Shown here one piece after another: positions 11,674 to 23,081 of a stretch of DNA of 64,000 nucleotides. Below the pieces are notes generated by a model. The model was not told where the DNA came from, did no database searches, and saw only the letters and a list, made by a program, of their open reading frames with translations. The DNA comes from Punica granatum (lineage: Eukaryota; Streptophyta; Magnoliopsida; Myrtales; Lythraceae): positions 6,696,001 through 6,760,000 of the forward strand of contig NC_045132.1 in assembly GCF_007655135.1 (NCBI RefSeq), written 5' to 3'. The stretch's first letter is position 1, and the number at the start of each line of letters is the position of its first letter. The position numbers and the translations under genes are program-made.

Positions 11674-13724
11674 ATGTTCTCCGCCAGGGAATTCATGTCC
11701 TCGCCCTCGCCCTCCTCACTCTTCTCAGCCTACGCATCGCTCATGGCATCGATGATGCTCGCTCGCACCATCCTAAATGACCTTATTCCCAGACCAATCC
11801 AAGCATACCTCATCGCACTCTTTCGCCGCTTCTTCAAGGGCAAAACCAGCCAACTGACCCTAGTCATAGAAGAGAATGGTGGTGGCCTGACCTGGAACGA
11901 GATCTTTGGTGCTGCCGAGCTTTATCTCGGCACAAAGATTGGGCCTCACACGGACCGCCTTAAGATTGACAAGTGCCCAGGCAAGAAAAGGATATCGATC
12001 CGCCTCGACAATAACGAGAAGCTAACTGACTCCTACGATGGGATCGAGCTGAAGTGGAAGTTCGTGTGCGTAGAGCAGGAGAGGGGCAACAATAGGGACA
12101 TCTCTAGGACGGGCTCCGAGATTCGGAGGTTTTTCGAGCTTAGCTTCGATAAGAAGCACAAGGAGAAGATATTGAGCTCTTATGTGCCTTACATACTGGA
12201 AAGGGCAAAGGAAATTAGGAAAACGGATCGAGTCCTAAAAATGTTTACGCTTGGAAAGGGCAGAGGCTCTAACTGGGAGTCCATTAACCTTGAGCACCCT
12301 TCAACCTTTGAGACCCTGGCGATGGAGCCGGAGCAAAAGGAAGCGTTGAAGGAGGACTTGATCCGGTTCTTGAACCGGAAAGAGTTCTACAAGCGGGTCG
12401 GACGGGCCTGGAAGCGTGGGTATCTGTTGTACGGCCTGCCTGGGACTGGGAAATCGAGCTTGGTCGCCGCCATGGCGAACTACCTCAAGTTCGATGTCTA
12501 CGACCTCCAGCTCTCCAACATCGTGAGCGACTCAGACCTGAGGAAGCTCTTGCTGGTCATAGCGAGCCGGTCCATCCTCGTGATCGAGGACATTGATTGC
12601 AGCATCGACCTGCCGGACCGCCTGCCCACCAGTGAAGAAAATAGCAAGAACAACATCAGGCCACAGGTCAGCATAACTCGTGCACTACCATTTCAATGTA
12701 AATAAAAATCAGATATGCTAATCTAGACACGTAAGCGTATTAAGCTTACTCTCACAATCATGTTTAATCATAATTCTCGCATACGTTGTTCGATTGGATT
12801 CGGAATATTATTCACGCTTTTTCAACAGACTTTTTTGGGTGAATTTCAAATTAGATTTTAATCATAAAGTGCGGTAGAGAAATTTCTTAAAAACATAGCA
12901 ACCAATTTTTGCTTATGCGACCGGTTACTAGGCACCATATGGGTCCCACGACTTTCCTGTCACTGCATTGTGTCTTATTAAAAAGCCAGAGGTGCCCATA
13001 TACTGTGCGAGAATATATTACGCGAGTAAAGGTGCACCTATAATACGCGAGGATATATTATGCGAGGAAATATTATGTGCATATTAGTGAATTAATGTGC
13101 ATATAATATATTAAATTAAAAAACAAATGATAATTCCCCATCAGCTTATCCAGAAAAAAAACAAATGATTATATCTCTGAAATATGTTTGAAATGCTAGG
13201 GAATTGATTGAGCAAATTCACAATAATAGGATAATGTCAAGCATGTAACGGAACATCGGTACGAGCATATATCTTAGAGACCATAATTATAATATCTGTT
13301 TGTTATTTTGCAGTTGACACTTTCTGGGCTCCTGAACTTCATAGATGGGCTGTGGTCGAGCTGCGGCAATGAAAGGATAATAATATTCACAACGAACCAT
13401 GTGGATAAGCTCGATCCGGCCCTGCTCCGCCCCGGGCGAATGGACATGCACATCCAGATGTCCTACTGCACGTTCCATGGCTTCATGCTTTTAGCCTCCA
13501 ACTACCTTGGGATCTCTGAGGCCAACCTGCACCACCGCTACTGCCATGTGCTCGAAGAGATCAAGGGCCTAATTGTGGAGACCAAGGTGACCCCGGCCGA
13601 AGTTGCGGAGGAGTTCATGAAGAATGAGGATCCTGAAGTCGCCCTCGATGGGATTGCACAGCTCTTCAGGAAAAAGATAATGGAAGGTCAAGATTTAATT
13701 GGGGCCCAGGAAACGGAAAGTTAG
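11674..13724 (+). CDS. BCS1-type AAA-ATPase (OM66/ASD-like), gene A, two exons
   Basis: Exon 1 is 11674-12666 (331 codons). A phase-0 intron runs 12667-13313, with donor cacag/gtcagc and acceptor ttttgcag. Exon 2 is 13314-13724 (136 codons plus stop), giving 467 residues, near the usual family length. A hydrophobic N-terminal stretch at about residues 15-39 is the likely membrane anchor, followed by the plant AAA-associated N-domain (about 35-130) and the AAA domain from about 225. Visible motifs are Walker A GLPGTGKS (254-261), Walker B ILVIEDID (301-308), TTNH sensor (357-360) and RPGR (370-373). Plant relatives are membrane ATPases of mitochondria or ER, often stress-induced. The second Walker A residue is Leu where gene C has Pro, which still fits GxxxxGK[ST]. 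The start is supported by the same ATG in gene C. It is the only complete host gene here. Confidence 0.9.
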
Positions 13725-14190
13725 ACAATTGAGGACTAGCTATATATGACTGAGGTATCTGAGGAATTAGATCAATCAAAGGAGAGGGATTATGTGCGTT
13801 ATTGGCTTAGTATGGTACGATCAAATGGAGATAGAAGGGAGCCATGTACCCGCTAGGTATAGTGATGTCATTTTACTCTCTCGTTCCATTTTATTGTACC
13901 AAACATGACGAAAGGGAGATAAAGAAATACTTTATCCTTCCTCTCATTAAAAGATTAAGAGTCACGTGTAACATTGAGTTGTTATGATATGCTATCTATT
14001 ATGATATATAAAAAATAATACTGTTATTGTATAGATATATAAATTGTAGAGTATTTATTATTTGATGCTTTACTAGATTAGACTCACATCCAAATTGAAA
14101 TTGGTTTTAAAATTGATAACTTCACGAGTGAAACCAGTGAAGTAGGGTCAATTCATAAGTGCGACCCAGATCGCATTCAGGATAAGACTA
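13725..14190. other. 3' flank of AAA-ATPase gene A
   Basis: The first 80 bases downstream of the stop resemble the sequence after the segment B pseudogene (51375 onward), so they belong to the ancestral locus, probably as 3' UTR. No single clear polyadenylation signal stands out in this AT-rich DNA. Nothing else is recognised. Confidence 0.5.
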
Positions 14191-14191
14191 A

Positions 14192-14341
14192 GGGCTTCTT
14201 TGGATTGTAATTATGAAGAATTATTATGTAAATTTTTGTATATTGTAATTTTCGAGAACCTCCATAAACCCTCCAATCAATAACGCTTTATAACCGATCC
14301 TTTCATAACCTCCCCTTCACTACGATCCAAACAAAAAGAAA
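14192..14341. mobile_element. Small MITE-like element
   Basis: The left end gggcttctttggattgta is roughly the inverse complement of the right end tacgatccaaacaaaaag, so about 150 bases are bounded by imperfect inverted repeats of the tttgg type common in hAT/PIF-like plant MITEs. Target duplications are not clear. It has no coding capacity. Confidence 0.5.
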
Positions 14342-15995
14342 GAAATAATTCATTGCCCTGGCCAATTGCCCATTAAAGTTAATTTTGGTGATCATGAGGC
14401 TTACGTCATCCAGCTTACGTAGCCAAAAACATAAATGTACGATCGAAATAGCTCGTAGGATTAGTTTAAGCGATTTAATACTTATTTTTCTTAAATAAGA
14501 TTTTAGCTTCGAATTTTGTTCATATTGAAAGAACTTCACTCCCTTAGAGGGCAAATCCGGTTCGAACGGGATTAGTCGGGCCTTGTTAAGCTTTCGAATA
14601 CCACGGTAAATAGAAAAAAAAAAAATTTCTCCCCATCCCTTTAAGGAAAAATAGTAAAGTTTTTTATTTCTCATATTTTTAATCTATGAACTTTGTTCAT
14701 ACACTTTCCTTCATCCCGAAGAGAGAGGGAAAATGCATGCTGACCCCCTTACTCATCTTTTGGACCATACTGTGAGATCCAATGGATTCGGACGGGATTG
14801 TGTACATGCTTATATAAAGTGACAAAATGCTTCTAAATAATTTTTTATAACTTGGAATATTTATAATAATCATAAAAAAGAAAAACAATGATGTCGATCT
14901 TTTTTTATTTTTTTAGGAAATTAAATGTTTCGTGTCTACGTGTCCTTCTGTGGAGCATGATTAAATTTGGTTGGAAATTCGAGCACGGACCAAGCATTTG
15001 GATTTAGGGAAATGGGAAAATTATAATTTAGTCCTATACCTCTCGTTATTTTACTATTTTTATCTTTTTATTTTTATTTTTTATACCTTTAATGATGTTT
15101 CTGTTTTAGCCCTTCAGTAACCTTTTCGGTTAAATGTGCTGAGGTGTAATGTATGTTCCACGTCAAAATTTTTAATTGAGCCGTACAGAACCGATTAAGT
15201 GAACCAAATCGGTTCAATTAATTATTATGCGGTTTAGATCAACCTTGACTAGAACCTCGGTTTGTTAAAGATGAACGATTTCACTTATGGCCAAAAGAAA
15301 AGATCGTTCTTCTCCGTCTCTTTCGCCACTTCTCTTCTCGCTCTTTCTCCTTCTGCTTGCCTTCTTGCTTCTCACCTAATTCAATTTGTCCTTCAGAGAA
15401 CCCTAAAGTCGAAGTAGAAGAAGTTCGTGAAGATCGAGATTTTGAGAAAATTGTGGTTTCGTTGACCGAATTGTGAAAAATTGTGGTTTTGTAGGATGAA
15501 TTTGGGGCAAAATTAGGCATTGCTTGGATGATATAATGTTTTTATATTGATGCAACTCTCATTGTGCTGAGGCTTATGGGTTTGATGTAAGAATTGGTTG
15601 TGCTTATTTTTCTGCTGGGTTTTTATTGTTGATTATTTGTTGATGCTCATTCAGTTGATGTTGAATTGCTCATAACCCATATGTTCGGCGGCTTTTGACC
15701 ATATTAAACGAGTTGTACTTGTTTGACATGTGCTTATATTCAACTGTCATTAGTAAAATCACAGTTGAATATAAGCACATTGATTTTTACTAATGAGAGT
15801 TGAATATAACACAATAGACTTGAATTTTGGCTCAATGTGCTCTAGTATTAGCATAACTTAAGTGAATTAGGCATCGGAGCTTCAACTCTGAAAGGCAGGA
15901 TATTGGACACCATTCTGGGAGCTTTTTTTTGAACTCGATAAATTTCAAGAGTTTTTATTAACGATGCTGAGATTCTTCATAATCCAAGCTTTAGG
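14342..15995. other. Noncoding, repeat-derived stretch
   Basis: The ORFs at 14303-14674, 14697-14888 and 15281-15520 have no recognisable domain and biased composition, so I do not call them. The part from 15007 resembles one arm of the TIR element at 42180-43407 (tagtcctatacc-type words). A perfect hairpin lies at 15728-15780. No gene is supported. Confidence 0.5.
15728..15780. other. Perfect 20-bp-arm hairpin
   Basis: The arms at 15728-15747 and 15761-15780 are exact inverse complements around a 13-base loop. The left arm begins atgtgcttatattcaactgt. A third imperfect copy (agttgaatataac) follows at about 15799. It could be a MITE remnant or a small fold-back; no terminator role is expected in a plant. 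Confidence 0.8.
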
Positions 15996-16762
15996 TGATG
16001 TGGACCTCACGAAGGATTGTGAAACCCGACGACCAACTTGAATCGATTCCCAGATTACCAAACACAGATTTAGATAAAGAGGATTATTGACCCGTTTTTT
16101 ATAGAGAAATAAGAACCAACAATATCAAGACAAGAATTATTGACCCGTTGTTTATGAAGAAACAAGAACCAATAATATCAAAGTGTACCGAACAATCACA
16201 AGCTGTCACACTTGTTCATTTGAAGGAGTTCAATGAAGAACAAAGGAGAAAATCTCACCAAAATACCATAATAGTCTACCTCTGATCAGCTACTCTGCCT
16301 CCTTTATATAAGCCTAGGAGAAACTGGAAACTAATAAACTAGGCAACTGGAATAACCTTAGTTTCCTAAATCCAGAAATAACAAAGGAAACTAAATAAAG
16401 GCTATCTAGAATAGTTGGCAATCTTTTATTACATCTTCAGCATCTCATGGCAAGTCAGTTGAATAAAGGCTTTTGAAGACCCAATTAAATTAGACTCATG
16501 TTGGCCCAAAAAGCCCATCAACAAGCTCTCCATAGCTTGTTGGATTTGTTTGGCATTCGCCCGTGTGATTGGCCCACTCGGAACATGCAAGCCTTCAAGA
16601 TCTTGTGTTTCAGCTCCTTCACGAGTCCGACTTCCAAGCTCGTGTGCATCAGCCACATTGTCATGCCCATGATTCTCATCTTGTGCTTCAGTTCCCTCTT
16701 CACGAGTCCGACTTCCAAGCTCGTGTGCATCAGCCTCATTGTCATGCCCATGATCCTCATCA
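15996..16762 (-). repeat. 3' LTR of element 1 (767 bp)
   Basis: It reads tgatgtgg to cctcatca on the plus strand, with TG..CA termini. A minus-strand TATA box (tttatata on plus, 16303-16310) marks the U3/R region. The U3 part encodes the C-terminal tail of the polyprotein down to 16429. A 78-81 base tandem duplication within U3 (units starting at 16601 and 16679) encodes a repeated peptide containing ADAHELGSRTRE. Confidence 0.9.
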
Positions 16763-18192
16763 TTCTCCCGCTCTTCAAAAGAATTCGTCCTCGAATCGAA
16801 ACTTACATCAATCGGAGAAAGATCAGAAACATTAAAAGTTGAGCTAACATTATACTCACCTGGTAAATCTATTTTGTAGGCATTATCATTTATCTTGGCT
16901 ACGACTTGGAATGGTCTAATTCCTCGTGGACTCAATTTGGATTTCCGTTGGTTTGGAAATCTTTCCTTCCTCATATGAACACACACCTAATCTCCTGATT
17001 CAAAAATCACTTTCTTCCGTCCCTTGTTGGCACGTTCAGCATATTGTTTATTCTTCTTCAAGATATGTTGCCTCACTTCTTCATGAATCTTTTTCACCAT
17101 ATCTGCCTTTTTCTTTCCGTCAAGACTGGAAATCTCACTCATAGGCAAAGGGATTAGATTCAAAGGTGTTAATGGATTAAAACCATACACAATCTGAAAT
17201 GGTGAGAAGTTAGTAGAAGAATGTATTGTACGATTATAAGCAAACTCAATAAACGGTATGCAATCTTCCCAAGACTTCAAATTCTTTTTTATGACTGTAC
17301 AAACAAGAGTGGACAATGTCCTATTAACCACCTCGGTTTGCCCAACCGTTTGGGGGTGACAAGTAGTTGAAAACAACAATTTAGTTCCTAACTTTCCCCA
17401 CAAGACGCGCCAAAAATGACTCAAGAACTTAGCATCCTGATCACTAACTATGGTCTTAGGTATCCTATGCAATTGCACTACCTCCCTAAAGAACAAATCA
17501 GCAATATGTATGGCATCATCAGTTTTGCGGCATGGAATAAAATGAGCCATATTAGAAAATCGATTCACAACTACGAAAATGGAATCTCGTCCTTTATTAG
17601 ACCTAGGCAATCCTAGGATGAAATCCATGGATATATCAGTCCAAGGCTCATTAGGAACATGTAAAGGCATATACATTCCATGGGATGTGACTGTTGATTT
17701 CGCCTTCTTACAAGTAACACATTTAGAGCAAATTCTCTCCACATCTCTCTTCATATGCAGCCAAAAGAAATGTTCTCTCAAAATATCCAAAGTCTTAACT
17801 ACCCCGAAATGACCCATAAGACCTCCCTCATGCGACTCAAGCACAAGTAATTCACGCATAGATGAATTAGGAATGCATAGCTTATTCTCCCTAAATAAGA
17901 ATTCGTCAAGCTTATAGAACTCACCAAATGCACCATTTTCACATGCACTATATATAGTACCAAAGTCAGAATCTTGCATGTACAACTCCTTAAGATGTTC
18001 AAACCCAAGAAATTTAGCATTTAGAGTAGAGATAAGTACATACCTCTGTGATAATGCATCAGCTACCACGTTTTCCTTTCCTTGTTTGTACTGAATCACG
18101 TATGGAAACATCTCTATGAATTCGACCCATTTGGCATGTCTCCGATTCAACTTGTTTTGCCCTTTCAAATGCTTCAATGATTCGTGGTCCAT
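16429..18192 (-). pseudogene. Element 1 RNase H end, integrase and LTR-encoded tail, broken
   Basis: The upstream frame (18192-16987) begins at the end of RNase H. It holds the integrase HHCC zinc-binding region, then the catalytic core with VSDQD and a GQTEVVN stretch supplying the acidic triad, and the linker to the C-terminal module. A stop at 16987-16989 replaces a Trp codon. The frame then reopens (16986-16429) with the GPY/F-like segment KSKLSPRG..PFQVV and an acidic tail. The tail crosses the polypurine tract into the LTR and ends inside U3 after a SGPITRANAK motif. The Asp before GQTEV is Val here (HPQTVGQ). The element cannot make integrase without readthrough. Confidence 0.85.
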
Positions 18193-18225
18193 GTGTATGA
18201 TAAATTCCTTCGACCATAAGTAGTG

Positions 18226-20066
18226 CTACCACGTATCCAAAGCGCGGACCAAACCATAAAGTTCCTTGTCATATGTAGAATAATTCAAAGCGGCTCCATT
18301 TAGCTTCTCACTAAAGTAGGCAATCAGTCGTTTTTCCTGCATTAAAACAGTGCCTATACCAATCCCGGAAGCATCACATTCAATCTCGAAATTTTTCGAA
18401 AAATCTGGTAAAACCAATAAAGGTGCAAAACAAAGTTTTTCCTTAATCAAATTAAATGCTTGCTCTTGCTCTACTCCCAATTTGAAACCTATATCTTTGT
18501 TAACCACTTCCGTCAATGGAGCAGCCAAAGTACTAAAATCCCGCACAAATCGCCTATAAAAACTGGCTAGACCATGAAAACTTCTTACCTTGGTTACGGA
18601 TCTCGGCGTCGGCCAATCCTTAATTGCTTTCACATTTTCCTCATCAACCTGAATACCCTTGGAACTAATAACAAATCCCAAAAACACAACTCGATCCATG
18701 CAAAATGTACATTTCTTCAAGTTAGCGTATAATTTTTCATGTCTCAATGCTTGAAGCACGCGCGCAAATGATGGATATGATCCTTCAAGCTCTTACTATA
18801 CACCAAGATATCATCAAAATAGACAACCACGAATTTTCCAATGAAAGCATGCAAAACATGATTCATGAGCCTCATGAAAGTACTAAGCGCATTAGTTAAT
18901 CCGAAGGACATAACTAACCACTCATACAAGCCATGTTTTGTTTTGAAAGCCGTTTTCCACTCATCACCCTCTTTCATCCTAATATGATGGTATCCGCTTT
19001 TCAAGTCTAATTTTGTAAATAAAGTGGATCCATGCAATTCATCCAACATATCATCTAATCGAGGAATGGGATGTCGATACTTTACCGTGATTTTGTTTAC
19101 AGCGCGGCAATCAACACACATTCGCCAAGTACCATCTTTCTTTGGCACCAACAACACCGGGACCGCATAAGGACTCATGCTCTCACGCACATGCCCTTTA
19201 GCTAAAAGCTCGTCCACTTGCCTTTGAAGTTCCTTTGTCTCCTCCGGATTACTTCGATATGCTGGCCGGTTTGGAATTATGGCTCCTGGCACAAAGTCGA
19301 TTTGATGCTCTATTCCCCTTATTGGTGGCAAACGATTAGGTAATTCCGTGGGAAAGACATCTCCAAACTCCTGCAAAAGAGAGGTAACACAACTTAGCAA
19401 AGAATAATTAAGGTCAGATAAATAAGCCTCCTTGTAAACGAACAAGATCATTGGGCAATTAGCTTTGAATGCACTCTTGATCTCTCTTTCTTTTGCATAG
19501 AAACTCATTTTTTTCTCTTTTCTCTCAGTTAACTCTTTCCTTTCATCTATAGCTGAACTCTCTTTCTTTTTACTCTCTCGAATTTCTTCCTCTCCATTCT
19601 TACCATTTTCCTCTCTCACTTGCTCGCTCTCTTTTTTTCTTTGAATCTCAGCTTTTACCTCACTTTTCTCACAAATTGATCTCTTGATTCGGAGCTGATC
19701 CTCATACACCTGATAAGGTGTTAATGGAACAAATGTCACCTTTCTATCATCATTGACAAAAGAGTATCGATTCTTATACCCATCATGTATTGCCTGTCTA
19801 TCGAACTGCCATGGCCTCCCAAGCAACATATGACTAGCATGCATGGGCACTACATCACAAAGAACTTTATCCTTGTATCTCCCAATTGTAAAGGAAACCA
19901 GAACTTGCTTGTTCACCTTCACTTCTCCACTTTCATTCAACCATTGCAGCTTATATGGCCTAGGATGCTTCAATGTACGCAATCCCAACTTGTCAACAAG
20001 TAACTTACTAGCCACATTCACACAACTACCATTGTCAATGATCAAACTACATACCCGATCTTTCAC
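18226..20066 (-). pseudogene. Element 1 protease, reverse transcriptase and RNase H, frameshifted
   Basis: Frame one (20066-18744) holds the protease active-site segment IIDNGSCVN, a Lys/Glu-rich linker and most of the reverse transcriptase, including [14 protein letters not shown] one-base indel near 18755 shifts the frame. The second frame (18759-18226) continues with ANLKKC, the FLGFVIS segment and RNase H ([11 protein letters not shown]), and stops at a TAG in place of Gln in the WQHYL stretch. Protease and reverse transcriptase share one uninterrupted frame here, which is a useful contrast to element 3. Confidence 0.88.
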
Positions 20067-20096
20067 TTGGCATCTAGTGTGGAATATATTTTCCCT

Positions 20097-21640
20097 TTAC
20101 ACATCATCTCTCTCTTCTTCCTTAATTTGTACATTAACTGCTCGCATGATTACTAAGGCATTCCCCTCAGCATCATATTCATAATCACTACTAGAATCAT
20201 CTTGTGTTGGCATTGAATCACTTTCCTCTTCTTCAGTTTCAATTTCCCCACTATCCAATATGATCATTGCCCTTTTATTTGGACATTGAGAAGCAATATG
20301 CCCAGACCCCAAACACCAAAAACATTTTCGGTACGTTTGATTTCAGAGTTAAAGTAACTTTGATTTTGATTTTGATTTTAATTGTGGAAAAGGACAAATG
20401 AGATGAGAATATAAATTTGACTTGAAAAACGTGTATTTTTGTTGTGTAGTGTATTGAGTTAGAGTTAAAATTAAAAATTTTGACTTGGGAAATGTGTGTT
20501 TTTGTTGTGTAGTATGTTGAATTAAAGTTAAAGTTAAAGTTAAAGTTTTTTAACTTACAATCCAAATAAGGCTTTTATATCTATATTCTTTTGAGGTTGG
20601 GATGTAGAGTTACCTCACTCCTTATTGTCCCCTTGGTTCTTGCTCATGCTCCTTTCAGCATTCGATTTGGGTTTATCTACTAGTCTTGAGCTGGCACCCC
20701 ATTTCGACTTCCAATTTGAAGATCCCGATTAAGAACCACCCTCATGCTTGGTTGGTCTCCCTCTCTTGAGTTGTCGTTCTACTTTCATGGCCATGCTAAC
20801 CATCTCTTCTATCTCCACCACATTAACAATTTCTCGGTTCAAACCACATAAAAACCTGGCCATAGTTGCATCTTCATCTTCTTCAATGTTTGCCCGAATC
20901 AAAGCTAGTTCCATCTCCTTGTGGTAGTCTTCCACGCTCCTCGTCCCATGCCTTAGACTTTGCAATTTTAAATGCAAGTCCCGATAGTAATACGAGGGAA
21001 CAAATCAACTCCGCATGACAGTCTTCATCTCCTCCCAGGTCTCAATGGGTCTTTCATGGTTCCTTCTTTCCTTAACCAATTTGTCCCACCAAACGATAGC
21101 ATAATCAGTGAATTCCACCGCTGCACGCTTCACTTTCTTCTATTCCAAGTAATTATGGAAATCAAATACAAGCTCCACCTTCCTCTCCCATTCGATAAAA
21201 GCGTCAGGGTCATTCCTCCCTTGAAAAGGTGGTATCGTCATTTTAATACTCCAAATATTCCTATCTACTCCATCTCTAATTGCTTGATCTCGCCTACTAT
21301 GTCTTCGCCGCTCACTCCTAACTCCTTTGGCTCTCTTCACACTTCCCACGGATGCAATTTCATCATCTTCCTCATAATCTTCATCTTCTTCATCGTGAGG
21401 ATTCGCCGGCTGGCGGATTAGTCTCCTTGCATTGGGAACTTGCACATGCTGCCTGGGTTGCTCCCTCTGCATTTGATCAATTCGTTGATCTTGCTGGTCC
21501 ATTCTATCACGGATATCTCCAAAAACAACTTCCAATCTCTCGAATTGTTGCTGCATGGCTTTCAAAGTAAAAGCAACATCTTGCTGGCCGACATTACTTC
21601 CATCCCCGGTTGTAGATTCATTGCCTTTTCCTGCGAAGCT
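20097..21640 (-). pseudogene. Element 1 gag, interrupted by stops and a MITE
   Basis: The N-terminal part ([10 protein letters not shown], with IPPFQG and FIEWERKVELVF) ends at a stop near 21140. Another stop lies near 21010 in the VMRS.FVPS stretch, after which the retrotransposon gag domain resumes (HLKLQSLRHGTRSVEDYH). A codon block equivalent to part of the element 3 sequence [13 protein letters not shown] is missing. The CCHC zinc knuckle ([14 protein letters not shown]) is split by a roughly 240-base insertion. The C-terminal acidic part ends at 20097, with an in-frame stop just before the protease region. Confidence 0.85.
20330..20572. mobile_element. MITE-like insertion in the gag zinc knuckle of element 1
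   Basis: The left end ggtacgtttgatttcagagt and the inverted right end gccttatttggattgtaagt are related inverted repeats. The inside is made of short gttaaa/gatttt repeats. It interrupts the codons of the CCHC motif, whose upstream half (encoding KCFWCLG) is visible at about 20309-20329. The composition resembles the element at 27231-27543. Confidence 0.6.
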
Positions 21641-21659
21641 AATGTTTGCACTACAAAAA

Positions 21660-22335
21660 GAAAATTGGTGTTAGGACCTCATAACCACTCGCTCACGTGT
21701 TTGCCCTCAAATTATCGTCACTCCACACTCGTGTTTCGCTCAGTTCAATGGCTTTTTCCCTCTGATACGCTCACCACTCTTGCCTCTTTCCACTCTAATT
21801 TCCTCCTCGAAGTTCTTTAAAGAACTCAACAACTTACAAATCAAAGGCAACTAGCTCGTAATAATTCAAACAATTAATATGTTGGCCCTAACTTGGACAC
21901 AAACTAACAAGGAAATAAATGGTTAAGGGAAAGTTAACCAAGGAAAGATTTTAGGAATGAAGAAAGGAATATATCAGAGTAATATATGGATGGAAAGATA
22001 TGGATGATGATATAGGGAAGGGAATATGGAAGATCAGGTATTGGGTAATTATGGGAGCAAAATCAACGAGGATCAACAACAAGGTAAATAACAACTTTAG
22101 AATGATCTAATGCAAAGAATCCTGATCAAATTGACACTAACGGCTTCTTTCTTTTCTTTCTATCTTTTTTTTTCAGCTCTATTTTTTTTGCCCGAATTTT
22201 TTTTTCTCTCTCTGTTTTTTTTTTTTTGCTACTAATCAATCCAGAACGAACAAGCTAGATGGAATGAAATTCAACGAATTGAAACGTAAAGGATAGGATA
22301 AACCTGATTTGGAGCCTAATGCTCTGATACCAAAA
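21660..22335 (-). other. Element 1 leader with initiator-Met tRNA primer binding site
   Basis: On the minus strand, tggtatcagagc (22321-22332 on plus as gctctgatacca) lies four bases inside the 5' LTR. It matches the usual 3' end complement of plant initiator-Met tRNA. The leader down to gag is noncoding and includes poly-T/CT tracts at about 22150-22230. Confidence 0.85.
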
Positions 22336-23081
22336 TGATGTGGACCTCACGAAGGATTGTGAAACCCGACGACCAACTTGAATCGATTCCCAGATCGCCA
22401 AACACAGATTTAGATAAAGAGGATTATTGACCCGTTGTTTATAGAGAAACAAGAACCAACAATATCAAGACAATGATTATTGACATGTTGTTTATGAAGA
22501 AACAATAACCAATAATATCAAAGTATACTGAACAATCACAAGCTGTCACACTTGTTCATTCGAAGGAGTTCAATGAAGAACAAAGGAGAAAATCTCACCA
22601 AAATACCATAATAGTCTACCTCTAATTAGCTACTCAGCCTCCTTTATATAAGCCTAGGAGAAACTGAAAACTAATAAACTAGGCAACTGGAATAACCTTA
22701 GTTTCCTAAAGCCAGAAATAACAAAGGAAACTAAATAAAGGCTATCTATAATAGTTGGCAATCTTTTATTCCATCTTCAGCATCTCATGGAAAGTCAGTT
22801 GAATAAAGGCCTTTGGACACCTAATTAAATTAGACTCCTCTTGGCCCAAAAAGCCCATCAGCAAGCTCTCCATAACTTGTTGGATTTGTTTGGCCTTCGC
22901 CCGTGTGATTGGCCCACTCGGAACATGCAAGCCTCCAAGATCTTGTGCTTCAGCTCCCTCTTCACGAGTCCGACTTCCAAGCTCGTCTGCATCAGCCACA
23001 TTGTCATGCCCATGATCCTCATCTTGTGCTTCAGCTCCCTCTTCACGAGTCTGACTTCCAAGCTCGTGTGCATCAGCCTCA
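22336..23081 (-). repeat. 5' LTR of element 1, outer end truncated
   Basis: It aligns with 15996-16738 with many substitutions. The sequence breaks off at cagcctca, while the left copy continues for 24 more bases to its TG..CA border. The same U3 tandem duplication is visible (units at 22941 and 23022, 81 bases apart). A deletion or rearrangement removed the true 5' edge and target duplication. Confidence 0.88.

Larger units (their letters stand above)
15996..23081 (-). mobile_element. Ty3/gypsy LTR retrotransposon, element 1, decayed, minus strand
   Basis: It is bounded by direct LTRs at 15996-16762 and 22336-23081. On the minus strand, a primer binding site for initiator-Met tRNA lies next to the right LTR and a polypurine tract next to the left LTR. 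Coding order on the minus strand is gag with a CCHC knuckle, protease, reverse transcriptase, RNase H, integrase, and a GPY/F-type C-terminus, as in Metaviridae. At least six in-frame stops, one frameshift and a MITE insertion make it non-functional. The right LTR lacks its outer 24 bases, so no target duplication can be read. Gene order and proteins are close to element 3, but the LTRs are different. Confidence 0.93.

Noticed and set aside
12667..12705. Extension of the AAA-ATPase frame past 12666
   Set aside because: It reads into the intron. The GT donor at 12667, the conserved junction in gene C and the continuation in exon 2 at 13314 favour splicing.
16498..16842. Plus-strand ORFs over the element 1 LTR
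   Set aside because: They are shadows of the minus-strand polyprotein tail and follow its repeat structure.
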